Assembly: GCA_019155185.1 (NCBI GenBank)
Contig: CM032795.1
Coordinates: 11,573,795 to 11,637,794, forward strand
Direction: 5' to 3'
DNA length: 64,000 bases
From: Beaufortia kweichowensis
Lineage: Eukaryota; Chordata; Actinopteri; Cypriniformes; Gastromyzontidae
Positions 36,401-48,639 of this stretch are shown piece after piece; the first letter of the stretch is position 1; the number at the start of each line of letters is the position of its first letter. The notes under the pieces are model-generated. The model did no database searches, had not been told where the DNA came from, and saw nothing but the letters and a program-made list of their open reading frames with translations. A program made the translations under genes and the position numbers.

Positions 36401-39400
36401 AATCAAGACAAAAAATCAAAACATGGGTGGGTTGGAAGAAGAATGAGGGAGGGAGAACTAGATAGAAAGAGAGAGAAATATACCTCTTTCGGAAGATTTT
36501 GAAATATGCTTTTGTTTGAAAGTGTCTGAAAGAGAGAAAAAGAGAAAGAAAAGGAGAGAAGAAAGAGACAGAACGACTCCAAGACACACAAAAGGATCAA
36601 GAAAAAGAAACTCATCTGCATCACAGTATCATGACACATTTAAGGGCAGAGAGACAAATGCAGAGAACAGAGATCCAGAACTATGAAAGAACATAAAACC
36701 TCAAATTAAATGGAAATTATTTCACATTATAAACTGAATATACAAAATTAAGCTTGAGTTGAGTGTGTCAGACACAAGGCAGCCTGGCAATATGTTTATA
36801 TTTGGTATTTTTCAGTTTCACTGTGGTGAAGCTCATTATGACAGACTGAGAAAAGGTCACACAAAGATTTTTGGTTGCTGTTACTGGATATTTTACAGCT
36901 GACTTCAGACATTTTAAAGAAAGAGAAGCAGATCTCCAGATGAGATCACAGAGAGGTCAGTTAGCCAACTCATGTAGTTTCCTTGAATGCTTGACTCACT
37001 GTCACAGGAGTATGGTTTATCCCGATCCTCCAACGCGGCTGCTGCTTCTAACTTCTTCCGGGCACTGCTAACACCACGACCCTGCGTGAAAGAAACCGTC
37101 ATTAAATTAAACCTCTTTAGGGTTTTTTACTCGCAACAAATCTGGGCGATTCAAAAGATTTAGCAGTCATGGAGTCCAGGAATCTTCATATACTCTATGA
37201 TGAACATACATAAACGAACAAATAAACTGGATCTTTTTAGCCATCTCACCTTGCCCTTGCCTTTTCCACGTCTTTTCGGAGTATCTTCTTCATAATCTTC
37301 ATCATCTAGATCATCTAGAAAATCATCTGGTTCCAAAACTCTCTACACACAAATGAGAGAGGACATGGATTGTACGTGACAGATAGAAAAACTAAAGGAC
37401 TTGTCCACACTAGTCAATATCACTTATGATTTTAGAGATATTAAGCAGAAAAACTACATTAATGTATATTTTCTTTTTATCTGCACTACAGAAGAAGCTC
37501 GCATACTGTAGGTTTGGAACCATTCGAGTATGAATGTCTACAAAAAATAATTTTTGGGTGAACTATTCTTTTAATCACACTGCATTTCTCTCAGACAACT
37601 GATGAAATTCATAAATCATGTGCTTTTTTTACCTTGCGGACCCTGGCGGTGGGGTTTATTCCTGCAGAAGAGTATTCAGTTGAGCTTGGCTCCTCCTCCC
37701 CTGAGCGAAGCTCCACTCCAGATCTTTTATCTAATGGCTCTCCCTTCAGAAGGGCCTCCAAGCTGCTGCCATCACTGGAGAAAATGTCCTTTTTCATCGC
37801 CATATCCAACTCTGAAACACACACACCCACATTCACATCCATAGGCAACTGCACAGAGATGAATAAAAATGTCATAACACTTCTTTGGGAATTTTGAGAA
37901 TTAAACACATAGATGCACAGTAAGCACAGACTACACAGAAAATTGCACAATAACAACCACAAACACCATATATTTTCACTTCTGTTAATGTTGTTTCAAA
38001 CAGAGGAAGTGAGAGGTTTGCCTACCAGACTTTAGAGAAGGAAAGGCCAAGCGAGGGTCCTCCGGGGGGTGGGGTCTCCTCCTTTCTCCAGCGTCGTGCT
38101 GGATAAGTGTACAACTGACCTGGAGCCATACCTACAGAGAGAAAGAGAGAGAGGTTCACCCCAAATTGCTTTACTTTTAAGTGGCAAAAAGTAGCAGTAA
38201 CGTTTAAACTCTCTTCTTGTGCAACACAAAATTGTATAATATGTATTAATGACAGAACTCTTAGAAAATCTGTTCTGTCTGACCACTGTAAGGTTATGTG
38301 TGTCCCACCTGGTCCTCTGTGCCTTTTCTCCATCCAGAAGTAGCAGTTGCTCTGGGCAACACCTGTCTGAGAGTCGAGGAAGGGCATCCTCACACTCCTT
38401 TCTGCACACAGACGGGCATTATAGTTATGACATTGCTCCATAGCATCCCTGTAATACTGCTCACCCAACCTAGAAAAATAGAGAAAAAGAATTTAGCTTT
38501 GACACTTTTGCAGCATTAAAATCAAAATGGAGGAACATTCTAAAACTCACACATACACTAATGTAGTCATCTTTTATCTGGAATAAATGTGGCAACAACA
38601 CACTCGTAAACCAGCTCAAGCCCCTTCAGCTTGTGTATGTGTGTGTAGCAGGAGGTGTATGTGTGTGCAGCCCGGTCATTGTAACTCTTTCATTCCAGTC
38701 ACTTAGCAGGTGCTGTCGCCGTCCATCACCCCGGCAACCGCTAAGAGCCCTGGAGAGCACAGGCTAGCTAAAGCCCATGAGATTAGAGCACAGGCGGGCT
38801 GCTGATGTCACAGAGGACAAAACAAAAGCTTAAAGCTTTGCTGAGATAAAACCAAGAGCAGAGGCTTTAAAGCCCAGACAACAAAACAGCTTTGGATGAT
38901 CAGCGACACCAACATAGAGAGCTAAAGCCTTAAGACACTATTTAAAGTTAATTAAATTTGGAACGCACATTTTTCAAACCAGCACCTTTGGCCCTATTTA
39001 AACCTTTTACAACATTTACATTAAACTTTTTTAGTATGTATAGACATGGATCACATGATGCACATGCATCCAGACAATCAAACAAAAGAGACATAAATGA
39101 CCCTTTTCTTATGTAATAAAGAAAATCTAAGTATCACTCCAGTAGTGCAATTGGAATAGCATTGATTTGAAAAATGCACGGTATGTCACTCTGGACAAAG
39201 ATAAATGTAAATGAAATTGTTCAAAACATTAATGTACATGAAATTGTGTGTTTACAGCATTCAACTCAATCATCAAATCATCTTTCGCAGTCTTAGTTAC
39301 AATCCTTTTTATTGGAAGCTTATTATTCAACTGCTTAGTTCAGCTGAACAGACATTTAACAACCAGAAGAACTTCCTATTTTAAGTTGTATGGTTTGACA

Positions 39401-39960
39401 GAAGTCCACAAAGATCTAGGTAGGACTCTAAAGTGGGATCATATATAAATATTTTAACGTCTGGAAGTAAATAAACCTTTTGGTTGTTCAGGCGCGGTGA
39501 TGACAGACTGGCAGCTCAACGAAAGACAGCTGGTGCTGGTACAGAAACCGAGAATAACCAACTCTAACCCTCGTCTCTCGAGTAGTGAGAGAGGCATTTA
39601 AACCTGTCAACAACACTGACACACTAATGAAAAGAATATGTGCGCACACTAACACAATTCTCAGATTTATGTCATTACAAAGAAACCCTCACATGGTTTG
39701 ATCGTTATTCATGCTGAAGACGGAAGCGAAGTGCACAAGCGACACACAGCAGCTGCTAGTTCAGCTAACTTAACCAGAGCTCAGACAACCTTGTCGAAAG
39801 CGTTACTTTGGTTATATTTCAGCAAATAACACAAAAGCCCGTGATTCTGTACTATCATTGAAATGTTACAGATGAAATTATAACATGGGGATCTCATATG
39901 CAGTTAAATAACGAAGTAAAATACTCACAGCTTGACAACATTCTCTACTACCGCCGCCAT
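33490..39960 (-). CDS. dpf2: zinc finger protein DPF2 (requiem/BAF45d), with a probable frameshift in exon 3
   Basis: Subunit of BAF (SWI/SNF) chromatin remodelling complexes that reads acylated histone H3. Exons: 39960-39929, 38469-38309, 38131-38026, 37811-37633, 37342-37250, 37081-37000, 35047-34910, 34531-34400, 34316-34204, 33878-33797, 33572-33490. The product starts MAAVVENVVKLLGEQYY, almost identical to human DPF2. It then has the requiem N-terminal domain, an acidic segment (LEPDDFLDDLDDEDYEEDT), a C2H2 finger (CDICGKRYKNRPGL plus HYAHSH), and tandem PHD fingers from YCDFCLGD to WSCHLC with all expected Cys/His visible. It ends near NQNAPPS. The exons sum to 1201 nt, not a multiple of three. 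Exons 1-2 enter exon 3 in one frame and exon 4 needs another; the break is at about 38075-38087, where RWRK must change frame to reach PHPPEDPRL. This is either a sequence error or a real lesion. A 42-nt cassette exon lies at 36525-36484. Confidence 0.93.
34028..34170. mobile_element. fragment of the cyprinid 'GGRATAGTT' MITE in a dpf2 intron
   Basis: It starts 'ttaaaggaatagttaaaaa', the usual left terminus of the family seen at 8897, followed by degraded interior sequence ('gccatcatgttatgttgctc'). It ends only about 35 bases from the dpf2 exon at 34204-34316, on its donor side. Confidence 0.45.
35950..36256. mobile_element. degraded cyprinid MITE copy in a dpf2 intron
   Basis: The left part reads 'cctcatgccatcccagatgt' then 'acatgatttcctttg'. 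The right part reads 'tgacaattttcattcttgga' then 'tgaactattccttcaa'. Both are recognisable ends of the family seen at 8897-9139, with unrelated or diverged sequence between them. Confidence 0.5.
36484..36525 (-). other. dpf2: 42-nt in-frame cassette exon of dpf2
   Basis: On the minus strand a tract ending 'ctctctttcag' precedes 42 bases followed by GTATAT. Inserted between the exons ending at 37000 and starting at 35047, it keeps phase 1 and encodes NTFKQKHISKSSER between CD and VCGKRYKNRP. Mammalian DPF-family isoforms carry a very similar 14-residue insert at this place, just before the C2H2 finger. It replaces the isoleucine of CDICGK and removes the first cysteine spacing, so it probably disables the finger. 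Confidence 0.75.
37478..37575. mobile_element. truncated cyprinid MITE copy in a dpf2 intron
   Basis: The right end reads 'aataatttttgggtgaacta' then 'ttcttttaat', matching the terminus of the GGGATAGTTCA family. Only this end and about 60 bases of interior are present. Confidence 0.5.
38075..38087 (-). other. dpf2: frameshift site in dpf2 exon 3
   Basis: The minus strand reads AGAAAGGAGGAGA. A reading of AGA AAG AGG AGG AGA (RKRRR, as expected from the human RKKRR) would need two more bases. The observed sequence is short by one AG dinucleotide in a purine-rich repeat, or long by one A. Everything before and after reads as intact DPF2. Confidence 0.8.
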
Positions 39961-39991
39961 CTTGGCTTTACAGCTCCCACAGCTGGTGTTC

Positions 39992-40002
39992 TGCGCATGC
40001 GT
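39992..40002. promoter_or_regulatory. dpf2: NRF1-like site in the dpf2 promoter
   Basis: TGCGCATGCGT is a one-mismatch version of the palindromic NRF1 consensus. It lies about 35 bp upstream of the dpf2 start codon in a short CG-rich stretch without a TATA box, as expected for a housekeeping promoter. Confidence 0.5.
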
Positions 40003-43000
40003 AGAAGGAAGGACCTTAGAGGAAGGTCACAGGTCAGGGGCGTTCGGTGGGTGGGAGCCAATCTTTAATGTTTAAATATAGACACAACATAGTCATTTTT
40101 CCTGAAATGTATGGTATAGGGGCATTCATTCGGTAAAAATATACAGAAATTAATTGTTTGTTTGAATAAAATGAAATTAAAATAGAATGAAAACTATATT
40201 AATATATAGCGAATTAAGCTTTATAAATAATGAACTCATGCTTTAAAACGCGTGTAAAAAAGACTAAATACAGGCTACGCAAAACTGAAGGACTTGTCTT
40301 GTAGTGTTTGCAAATAGACACGAGGTGGCAGTAGTCGCCCATTTGTTATTGAGAGGACATAAAACTTAAACATAACAAAACAACTCTGACAAAGACTTTT
40401 TAAAGTGAATTCTTAAAAATCTTGTGAAGAACACTTTCTCATCTAAAATCTATTAAATAAAATAATATTTTTGTTATTTTCTAAATAACAAATTAACATA
40501 ATTAAAAACATTTGACTGCCCCAGGGCTAAACTATCTGGATGAAACATCTAGTGGAAAGCCTTCCAATTTCAAAATTTAAAATTACTTTTGTAGACAAAA
40601 AATAATTGTGGCAACATTTTAACTTCTTTAATGTAAAAAACAAAAAATTTCATTAAACATTTTATTTAAATAGATTAATATGACATAATAATTAATAAAA
40701 AGCAGCAAATAATAGTCCAGCATAGATAGAAATTTCTTCAGTGCTGTTTAAAAAGCTTCACAGGTTGAGATCTCAAAAAGCTGGATGATAAAATAACAAG
40801 AGTAAGATGCAAATTCTATACAAAGATGACTACTTTTGAAGATGCTAAAATATAACAGTGTTATATTTTTATTTTGAATGCTCGCAACATAATTTCACAA
40901 CATAATTTCCACGGTTACAATTGTATTATTTCATGGTTTTGATAAATTTACTACTATTGTGAAAATACGTAAAACAACGTTTTACAAACGTTTGACTGGT
41001 ACTGTATATACTGTCATTGTTTACCATGTGCAAAGCAGTTTTCAGCTGAATTCCTAAAGGGGAAGCACAGTACATGATTCATACATTTACCTTTTCTAAA
41101 AGGTGAATAGATATAGGCACACATTACACAATTGAATCTCTCCAAACCTCTTAATCTGTTCTTTCCTTTTTTGCAATCCCTCCTTTATTCCTATTTCACA
41201 AAAAACAACTGACAGGTTGTGAATAGCACCCCACACATAGCAAAGCCTTTCACACACTTACAAAGATAACACTGTAATGGAACACATGCTGAATACTTTT
41301 TAGTATCCTCCCTTCCTCACAGCACTTTCAGAATATTCCATGAAAAGGATTTCTGTCTGCTTATGTGTGTGCTCGGAAAATCGCCCTGTGGTTATTATCT
41401 GTTACATTCTGTTAGTATGGAAGTATGGAAGCCAGTCATTGATTTGAGATCCTCCCTTACACACATACACACAAAGAATAGTGTGCAAATACACAGTCTC
41501 TGTTTTGTGTTGAAGGATTTTATAATTACCCCTAAATGCTAAACACTCTCCAGACATGTTTAAAGTGCCATGAAGCTTCAGATTGTTTGTCATTTACAAA
41601 CAAAAGAGTTTGTACCTGACTCTCAGTAAGGCAAAATCTGGTTTGAAGGTCAAAATATCTCTAAATGTAACCAGCTTTATAAACCAAAACGAAAGATTAC
41701 AAAGATTTATTGCAGAAAACTAGCAAATAGCATAATGTGTATAAATGCTGCTGTAAAACTCACATTCTATTTAAAATATATAACAACCACAATAAAAAAG
41801 AATGCAGATAAACTGGCAGATCATCTTTTTTATCCTTTTGAGATGTTGCATTTGTGTTAATTGTAGGAGCCTCACCCTTTTGTTCTATAACTTAATCTGT
41901 ATGAAAGTGCAACTATGTGCTTTGTCAATGAAGTTCATTAATGCATCACAAACACAGTATTGTGATCTGTGGTCTACTGCCTTTCTGAAAATATTTTTAG
42001 ATTTGATATATCTACTCTTGCACTTTTTTCGCTCCCTTTTTCCTTCATCCTGGCCCTCGTGCACCTTCCTTCAACCCTTTTCCTTCCTTCCTCCTTCTCT
42101 CTGACTGCTTCCCCCTCTCTCTGGTGTTCCCATGGTATTGTGATCGTAAGGTCAGGGGCTTCGGCTGCTCTGTGTTAATAAAGCCAGTTGGAAGGGTTCC
42201 CAGGGCCTGTGCAGAAAATAGAGGAGCTACTGCAAACAAGCAAATACACAGACACGCACTCCCAAACTCTTAATGTGCCTTAAACACACACACCAAGGTT
42301 GGATCTGCATAAAACGCATTCAGAACAGATACCTAAGTAACAATCATGCATGCTAAGACTTGCAATAAAAAAATGTGTCACAGGTAAGAGCTGTTCATGC
42401 ATTGACCTGCAATTTCACTCTCTTTTACACCCACAAAACAATCAGCCTTAGCTAAAGAATTCTGTTGCAATTAAACAGAAAAGGGCGAGATGGTTTACAA
42501 CCTGTAACTGTTAACTGTTAAAACGATTTAAACAAAATCCACATAAAATAAACACTCTCTCATTTGTAAACAAAACAACATATACAAAAGAATCGTGCAA
42601 AAAAACATTTACATATTTACATAATACCAGTATGTTGATCTGTATAGCTGTTAAACTATATGCTTTTCTTTAGGGTAAATGTGACTCACAACTTGCATGT
42701 ATTTTTACTTAAATCAAAAAGAAAATATTTCTCAGTCGGAATTTATAAATCAAAAAACATTTATTGACCCTCATTTTCCACTTTAAGTGTATCTCCATCT
42801 TATTTAACATTTTGAATCAGAAAAATAAAGCAACAAATAAAACCCAAAAGCAAATCTGAACATGTGCTGTGGAGTCACATTATACAATTTTTCAATTTGT
42901 AAGGCCACAATGTTAATGATTCACATTTATTGATAAGGCAGCAATAGTGTAATATACCTCTTGACCCTTAAGTCTAAGATATTTAGTCTAAATGCATTTC

Positions 43001-44584
43001 TGATGGATTAACAGTTGTTCTGTATAATATATCATGTCAAAACTGTGTATTTATGAAAAGTGAAATAATGCCCATTTCATGTCCCAAAATTATTAACTTT
43101 TGTTATTTTCAGTTCATGGGAGCAATGGATCTGAGAACCTTTCAGGTCACAAGATGTGGTTAGAATGAAGTCTATGAATATAAAAATATTAAGATTAAAG
43201 ATGAATAAAAAGATGTAAAACATGAGTTTATTTTTTAAATCAGTCCTGCTTACAAACAAGAACTTTGCAAATAAAAGAGATCGATTTAATTGGTTTGTGT
43301 ACATAATCTGTTTATGTATCATGTCCATGTCAAAACTGAAGTGCAGAATCTTTGAAAATGATAATCACAAAAATCACATTGTAAGAAAATCCACTAAAAA
43401 TACGAAACAAAAATAAATACAAAACTAAACAAAAAAAAAAATTTGAAGAATCTTAAGCATGTTATTTTTCTATTCTAAAATACCCTTTTCCAATACCAGA
43501 TTAAAATGTCCAATATATTAAACTGTAAGTAATCCATCTATTGATTGGGCTGGTTGTGGTGTCCAGAGAACCTGTTAAAAAGAATATTTTTGCTTGGTGA
43601 CACTAGTGATAGAGAATGCAAAATACTCTCATACAGCCTGGCAACTTAACACATAGCAAAGGTGCAACACAACAGTTCTGTTAATATTTGTTAACATTCT
43701 CTTATTGTTGTCTCGTGTCCTCCAGTCAATGACAGTTAGAAGCACATTGTGGTAAACTTGTAATCTGGCATTACATAAAATACATACTAGACTAAAATGC
43801 TATACACTGACACAGAGAATTACCCCATGTGGGGAAGGTTAAATGGTGATATAAACACAAGCCCCTTCTTCAGGCCCCACTCTATAGTCAGAAATAGGCT
43901 GAACTGATGCCTGAAAACTGATCAGATTTTAAAGCCTAAGGGATCGCAGACACCAATACCGGTGAAAGGTGAAAAGTATATTCCTGCTCTCTGAAACATG
44001 AGCTTGCTTTTGCCTTTGGGTTTCTTTCCCAAAGAATAAAAAACTCACAACCAAAGACGTTAAAATCTCAGGGTGTAGACACAAGCCTCCTGGCGTGTAT
44101 GTCCAGATCATTAGGGAGGAGCTGCACATTTTTACTCGCTTACACAAATTGCAACAACACTGGGGGAGAGATGATGTCATCGCTGCTTTCAGAGAGAAAT
44201 GTGAGTTTTTCTTTCCCTGTTGACCAGGGGGCCTGCATGTTGTACATACAAACCATAAAGATAGTAGCAGTTATAAAACAGTTTTAATTTAGTTTTAGAA
44301 AATAGTTGTAGCTCCAAAAAGAGAAAAAGTTTTTTTTGAGCACAAATTCTGATGGTAGAAAATGTATTTCCTTTCGTTGGTTCAAATCCTGCTTTGTCTA
44401 AAAGTCTCAATCCTGTTGGATAATGAGCAAAAAACTCCAAATCTGCAGAAATACCACTGTACAGCAGGTACATAAGAGTTCTTTCAGAGTGCAAAATGTT
44501 TAATACATCCAGAAACAATGTGATGAACCCATTCATGTACCATCAAGATTTTACTCAAGTCTCCTCCATTGAGAAATAAACCTC
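40003..44584. other. intergenic region / cdc42ep2 3' UTR
   Basis: No protein-coding gene is recognisable. The right part must include the cdc42ep2 3' UTR (minus strand); TTTATT near 42761 gives a candidate AATAAA. A pyrimidine-rich run lies at 42030-42122. The rest is AT-rich. Confidence 0.4.
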
Positions 44585-45373
44585 TCAGGTATAAATTTCT
44601 TGTCTTCCACTGGTTGTAAGTCCCCCACTGAATGTCCCTATCCTCTGCTTGTCCATGATCTGAAGCACATCTTCTAGAATGGATGGTCCCAGATCCAAAT
44701 GGAGAGATAGGAGGGAACCAGCATTTGAGAGATACTGCCTTTCATCTCCCTCTACGTTTCTTACACACTTCTCATCTTCCTCAGTATCCGGACTTGGTTC
44801 ACATTTCTGCATATGTAGGGGAGAGCAGTTTGAAGATGCAGGAAGTGATGTGTGCCGTGACAGACCCAAATTTCTCTCGTCCAGGTGCAGTCTGGGAGGT
44901 TTAGGAGGTGGAGCGAGAGACGGAGATGTTGGTGAAGATTGGGTTTTTGTAAGGGCAGTAGTTCCCTGGGACCGGGTTGTCTGCACCTCAGCGGTCGTAG
45001 ACGCTGGTGATGTCACAGGGTTTGGGGCAGGAAGCGTGAGAGCCTGCACTCCTCCAATGATGGGAAGCGAGAGGGCATTTTTCAACAGAGGCGAGCTCTC
45101 ATTGGCTGGAGGGTGACTATTTACACTTGAAGTGCGACTTAACTGGAGTGTGCCCTGGTGACCCTGTTGGCCCGGTAACAAGTGAAATTTACCTTGTAGG
45201 AAAGACAGGTCACCAAAAAAATCATCAGCCCCCCCACCACTGCCAATGTGGATGGTGTGGCGAAAGTCTCCGAGTGGGGGGCTGATCATGTCGGATGAAA
45301 GAAGGTCACGCAGCTTCTCCTTCTTTCCTTTACGGCTTCGTCTTTTAAGGTATATGGGAGCCTTGGTAGACAT
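44585..45373 (-). CDS. cdc42ep2: Cdc42 effector protein 2 (BORG1)
   Basis: Single coding exon of 262 residues. The start is MSTKAPIYLKRRSRKGKKEK, which matches human CDC42EP2, although the frame stays open for 33 codons upstream. A CRIB motif (ISPPLGDFRHTIHIG, about residues 29-43) binds GTP-Cdc42. BORG homology segments follow: FFGDLSFLQGKFHLLPG, SPLLKNALSLPIIGG, PPPKPPRLHLDE and, near the end, SLLSLHLDLGPSILEDVLQIM. The protein links Cdc42 to septins and actin at the cell cortex and promotes pseudopod formation. The Ser/Thr/Pro linker (about residues 95-165) is longer than in the ~210-residue human protein. In human the gene neighbours DPF2, as it does here. An acceptor at 45446-45447 suggests the 5' UTR continues in an upstream exon. 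Confidence 0.95.
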   Translation of the reverse strand: MSTKAPIYLKRRSRKGKKEKLRDLLSSDMISPPLGDFRHTIHIGSGGGADDFFGDLSFLQGKFHLLPGQQGHQGTLQLSRTSSVNSHPPANESSPLLKNALSLPIIGGVQALTLPAPNPVTSPASTTAEVQTTRSQGTTALTKTQSSPTSPSLAPPPKPPRLHLDERNLGLSRHTSLPASSNCSPLHMQKCEPSPDTEEDEKCVRNVEGDERQYLSNAGSLLSLHLDLGPSILEDVLQIMDKQRIGTFSGGLTTSGRQEIYT

Positions 45374-47047
45374 GTCTGACCCACCACGAGCTCCCGAGCA
45401 ACAAAGAGACAGACCTTGCAGCAGGATGAATGGAAGACAGGAATACTGAAGAGAAAAACTGGACAAGTACACTTGAAGAGTCAGCTCACAGCATACTTAG
45501 GATACTTAATCAATTGGACGCTTTTTAATTATTTTTCGTGGAAAAAATCCTCATTGTTTAAACTGCGTCTTTGTTAATTCCCCTTTGTAGGCCACATCAG
45601 CGTAACAATCCCGGCACCTTTATGTAAGCTGCGGTTCCAGTTTGCCTGCATTTTTTGGGAGAAAGAGAATAAATATTTAACACAAACACTCAAGCACATA
45701 TTAATTGTTAAGCACATACAAATGCACATATTACAGTGTTTTTACAAGTCCAAAAAGTAGTATATGATTATTTTTGGCTTGCATGTTTTTTTAATTTACA
45801 GTTAAACCAGTGGAGCTTTCGTGAAGTAATAGAATTATATTGCATTACATATTAAATAAATATATGAAACGTATCCAAAATCAAGCCTAACTGCACGTTC
45901 AGAGTTTATATAATACACATACACGCATGTTCTTTAGGTCAACTTTAGAAAGAGAGATTTCATTTTTGTTATCTTCAGGGAAGTTAATGTTAAAAAATGT
46001 TACAAATTTAATAAGCTAAGAGAGCTGATAAACAAAGTTTCATTTGGACAAGAGTCTAAGCAAATAATCGGGGTCTGTTAGTCTTGGCACATATAGGAAA
46101 ATGACTATGTAATGACTGATAATAGACTCTTCCAAGAGCTTAAGTTGTTTGAAGACAGAGTCAAGGCATATCAGAACACTTGAGTAAATGTGATACATAC
46201 TTGTTTTAAAAGGGTTTGACAAACCCTAATGACTTGAGTGTATGCATGCACATAGACACAATACATAAGTGGGTTCTAGATCATGAATTGTGATGCATAC
46301 TTTCAGAATTAAATCATCCTTCTGGATCAGTTAACTGTGTCCTGGTGTGTGTATACTTCCTTTAACCTTGACGTTTATCAAAGTGAGTTTAACTGCCGCA
46401 CACACTGACCAAAACACAAAAGCCAGTGTATCCATCTAATGTGTGGGAAAAGGCACCTCAATGTTACATAAGTGATCCAGCAATCACTTATGTATCACAA
46501 TGTTCCAGCGTTAATGTTCTCCAAATGCTGGTTCTCTCACAGACAGAAACATCAACACGTACAAATACTGCATAAGAAAACCTGTGTTTCAGCATTTTTA
46601 CAGTACAGAGATGTGCAGTGGATAATATTGAAGCCTGGTCGGGCATGGGGGACATCTGACAGCCAACTGACAGATGCAAGCTACAGTATGTAGTTACATT
46701 CAATTCGGCTATTCAAGAACGTTTTGTGTTAAACCTCTGTTTGACTCATGTGTATGAATAACACAAAAGAAACTAGTTTTGGGCCATGATAAGATTGATT
46801 AATCATAGATGAACAGAGAGAGAGAGAGTGCCGTAACTAAACCAACAGACAAAGGAATTCATTAGATTACATTACAACCTGCAGGTCTTTTGGGTCAAGG
46901 TGTGTTTCATTTGAAGTAACTTTTTATGTTACATCATTTACAAGCTATTTTATATATTGGCAAAAGGCATGCAAGGTTTAAAAAGAAATGAATTTCGTCA
47001 GCATATTGCATTACATTTCAGTGAGAATAAAGGCTGTAGAGACCAGA

Positions 47048-47106
47048 TTTACATTTACATTTAGGCATTTAGCAGACACCTTTATCCAAAGCGACTTACA
47101 AATACT
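47048..47106 (+). repeat. fish interspersed repeat fragment (ATCCAAAGCGACTTAC motif)
   Basis: The segment reads 'tttacatttacatttaggca', 'tttagcagacacctttat' and 'ccaaagcgacttacaa'. It is the best preserved of four copies of this motif in the window. Confidence 0.65.
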
Positions 47107-48322
47107 TAGGAGACACTTAAAACACATGCATTAACAGACTCCATTACATAAATATGTCTAAAACAATAATTTACTCCAGTTTCACCCTCAGAAAAGCCAC
47201 AATTTAAGCACAACTAAACAAGAGTTTCACTAGAGAAAGGTAAATAAGGCCTGTTCAGACTCGCAGGAGAGTGTCAGGAAGAGATCATTTTTCTTTTATG
47301 GTATGCTGATATCTCTGTTTGGTCTAATCATGGATAATAAAGAATTCAGTGGAACTTTGAGAGGAAAGAATAAGATGTGCAAAGTCATTTAACCAAGGTA
47401 AAGTGAGGTTAAAGGGAACATTTCACAACTATGCAGCTCTGAAGGCTCTGGGCTGTTTATTAGTTTGGGAACAGAAGTGAACAATGTTGCTGGAAAGCGT
47501 AAATGGGGCTGTGCTCGGACAAGCCTCAACAGACAGCTCTGTTTATTAGACAATGCAGAGACAAAAACACAACCGTTTTTGGTTCGACACACACACACAG
47601 GGAGAGGGAGAGAGAGGTGCATTGTTAAAATCTGTTCAGCTCTGTCAAACAGCTTTTTAAAGTTATGTGAGTCCTCATGAGCACATTGTTTTACACATCT
47701 GCCTGCATATATTGATTACATAACATCCAGATTTTAAAATGTAAATTTCATGTGATTTAAGCCCTGTAACCGTAAAGTCAAATTCAGACTGCATTTTGTC
47801 AAACCTTTAGGACAAAAACCGTGGGTTTATTAAGCTAAATGTGTACTAAAGTACATTTTTTGACAGACTGATATTTGTGTAGATTCACCATTACAAATCA
47901 TTACATCATTACAAATACCATGGTTAAACTTTTTCTTTACCAAAAAATAAACTAATACATCATGGTTTCATTAGATATGTATTGTAGATACTCATCTGAG
48001 CTCATATAAGAGACATTGATCATAACTCTTCATAGGAGGAAATAACATGCAAATATTCCATTAAATATGAAACAAACCTCAGAGTCGTCAACTTTGCTTA
48101 AATCATTTGTTTCAACGACACACATCTATACCACATGCTGTCAATGCACAACCTCTTACTGTCATGCTGTTTTTACAGAACAGATGTAAAGAATCACACT
48201 GCGACTAAGCGTTAACGTAAGTTTGCGGACGATTAACACCGTGAAAAAACTTATAGACAATTACTGCATATTTTGGGTTAACTTATTTAAAATCCCAATG
48301 CAAATCCCATATGTTTGCTTAC

Positions 48323-48420
48323 CGTCAGGATAAGTGGCCCGCGCTCTTCGTATGAGTTATTTCTGTCAAAAGTGAGTACACGCGCAGGTCTTTCAGATCA
48401 GAATCAATATTCTACAATCT
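48323..48420 (-). promoter_or_regulatory. cdc42ep2: possible non-coding first exon and promoter of cdc42ep2
   Basis: On the minus strand CTGACG|GTAAGC is a good donor with the exon ending at 48323. The flanking sequence up to about 48420 is richer in CG than its surroundings. It lies upstream of, and in the same orientation as, cdc42ep2, whose 5' UTR appears to start at an acceptor (45446-45447). The link is inference. Confidence 0.35.
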
Positions 48421-48639
48421 GACCTCCAATTGTTCTCGGTCATATGCTCTTCTTAAGCGTAAAAATTGCAGAATTGACAGCAGCACAAAAATAACCCATA
48501 GACCTGATACCGCATACTCCTGTACAGCGAGTATTTGCTGATCCAGTAGAAATAGAGCTGCTGTGTGCTATACAGCGCTGAAAGCTCCGCACACACCCCT
48601 CACATCTCCACTGCTGCTGCTGGAACACAGCGCCACATG

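Noticed and set aside
38690..38760. CG-rich block in dpf2 intron 1 considered as an RE1 element or extra exon
   Set aside because: It contains GGTGCTGTC but not a second half-site in register, and no open phase-compatible exon with both splice sites.
44679..45116. 145-codon plus-strand open frame
   Set aside because: Shadow of cdc42ep2, which on the minus strand shows clear CRIB and BORG conservation.
45374..45472. 33-codon upstream extension of the cdc42ep2 frame
   Set aside because: It runs through a likely splice acceptor at 45446-45447 and is unlike the family, whose conserved start is MSTK at 45373.
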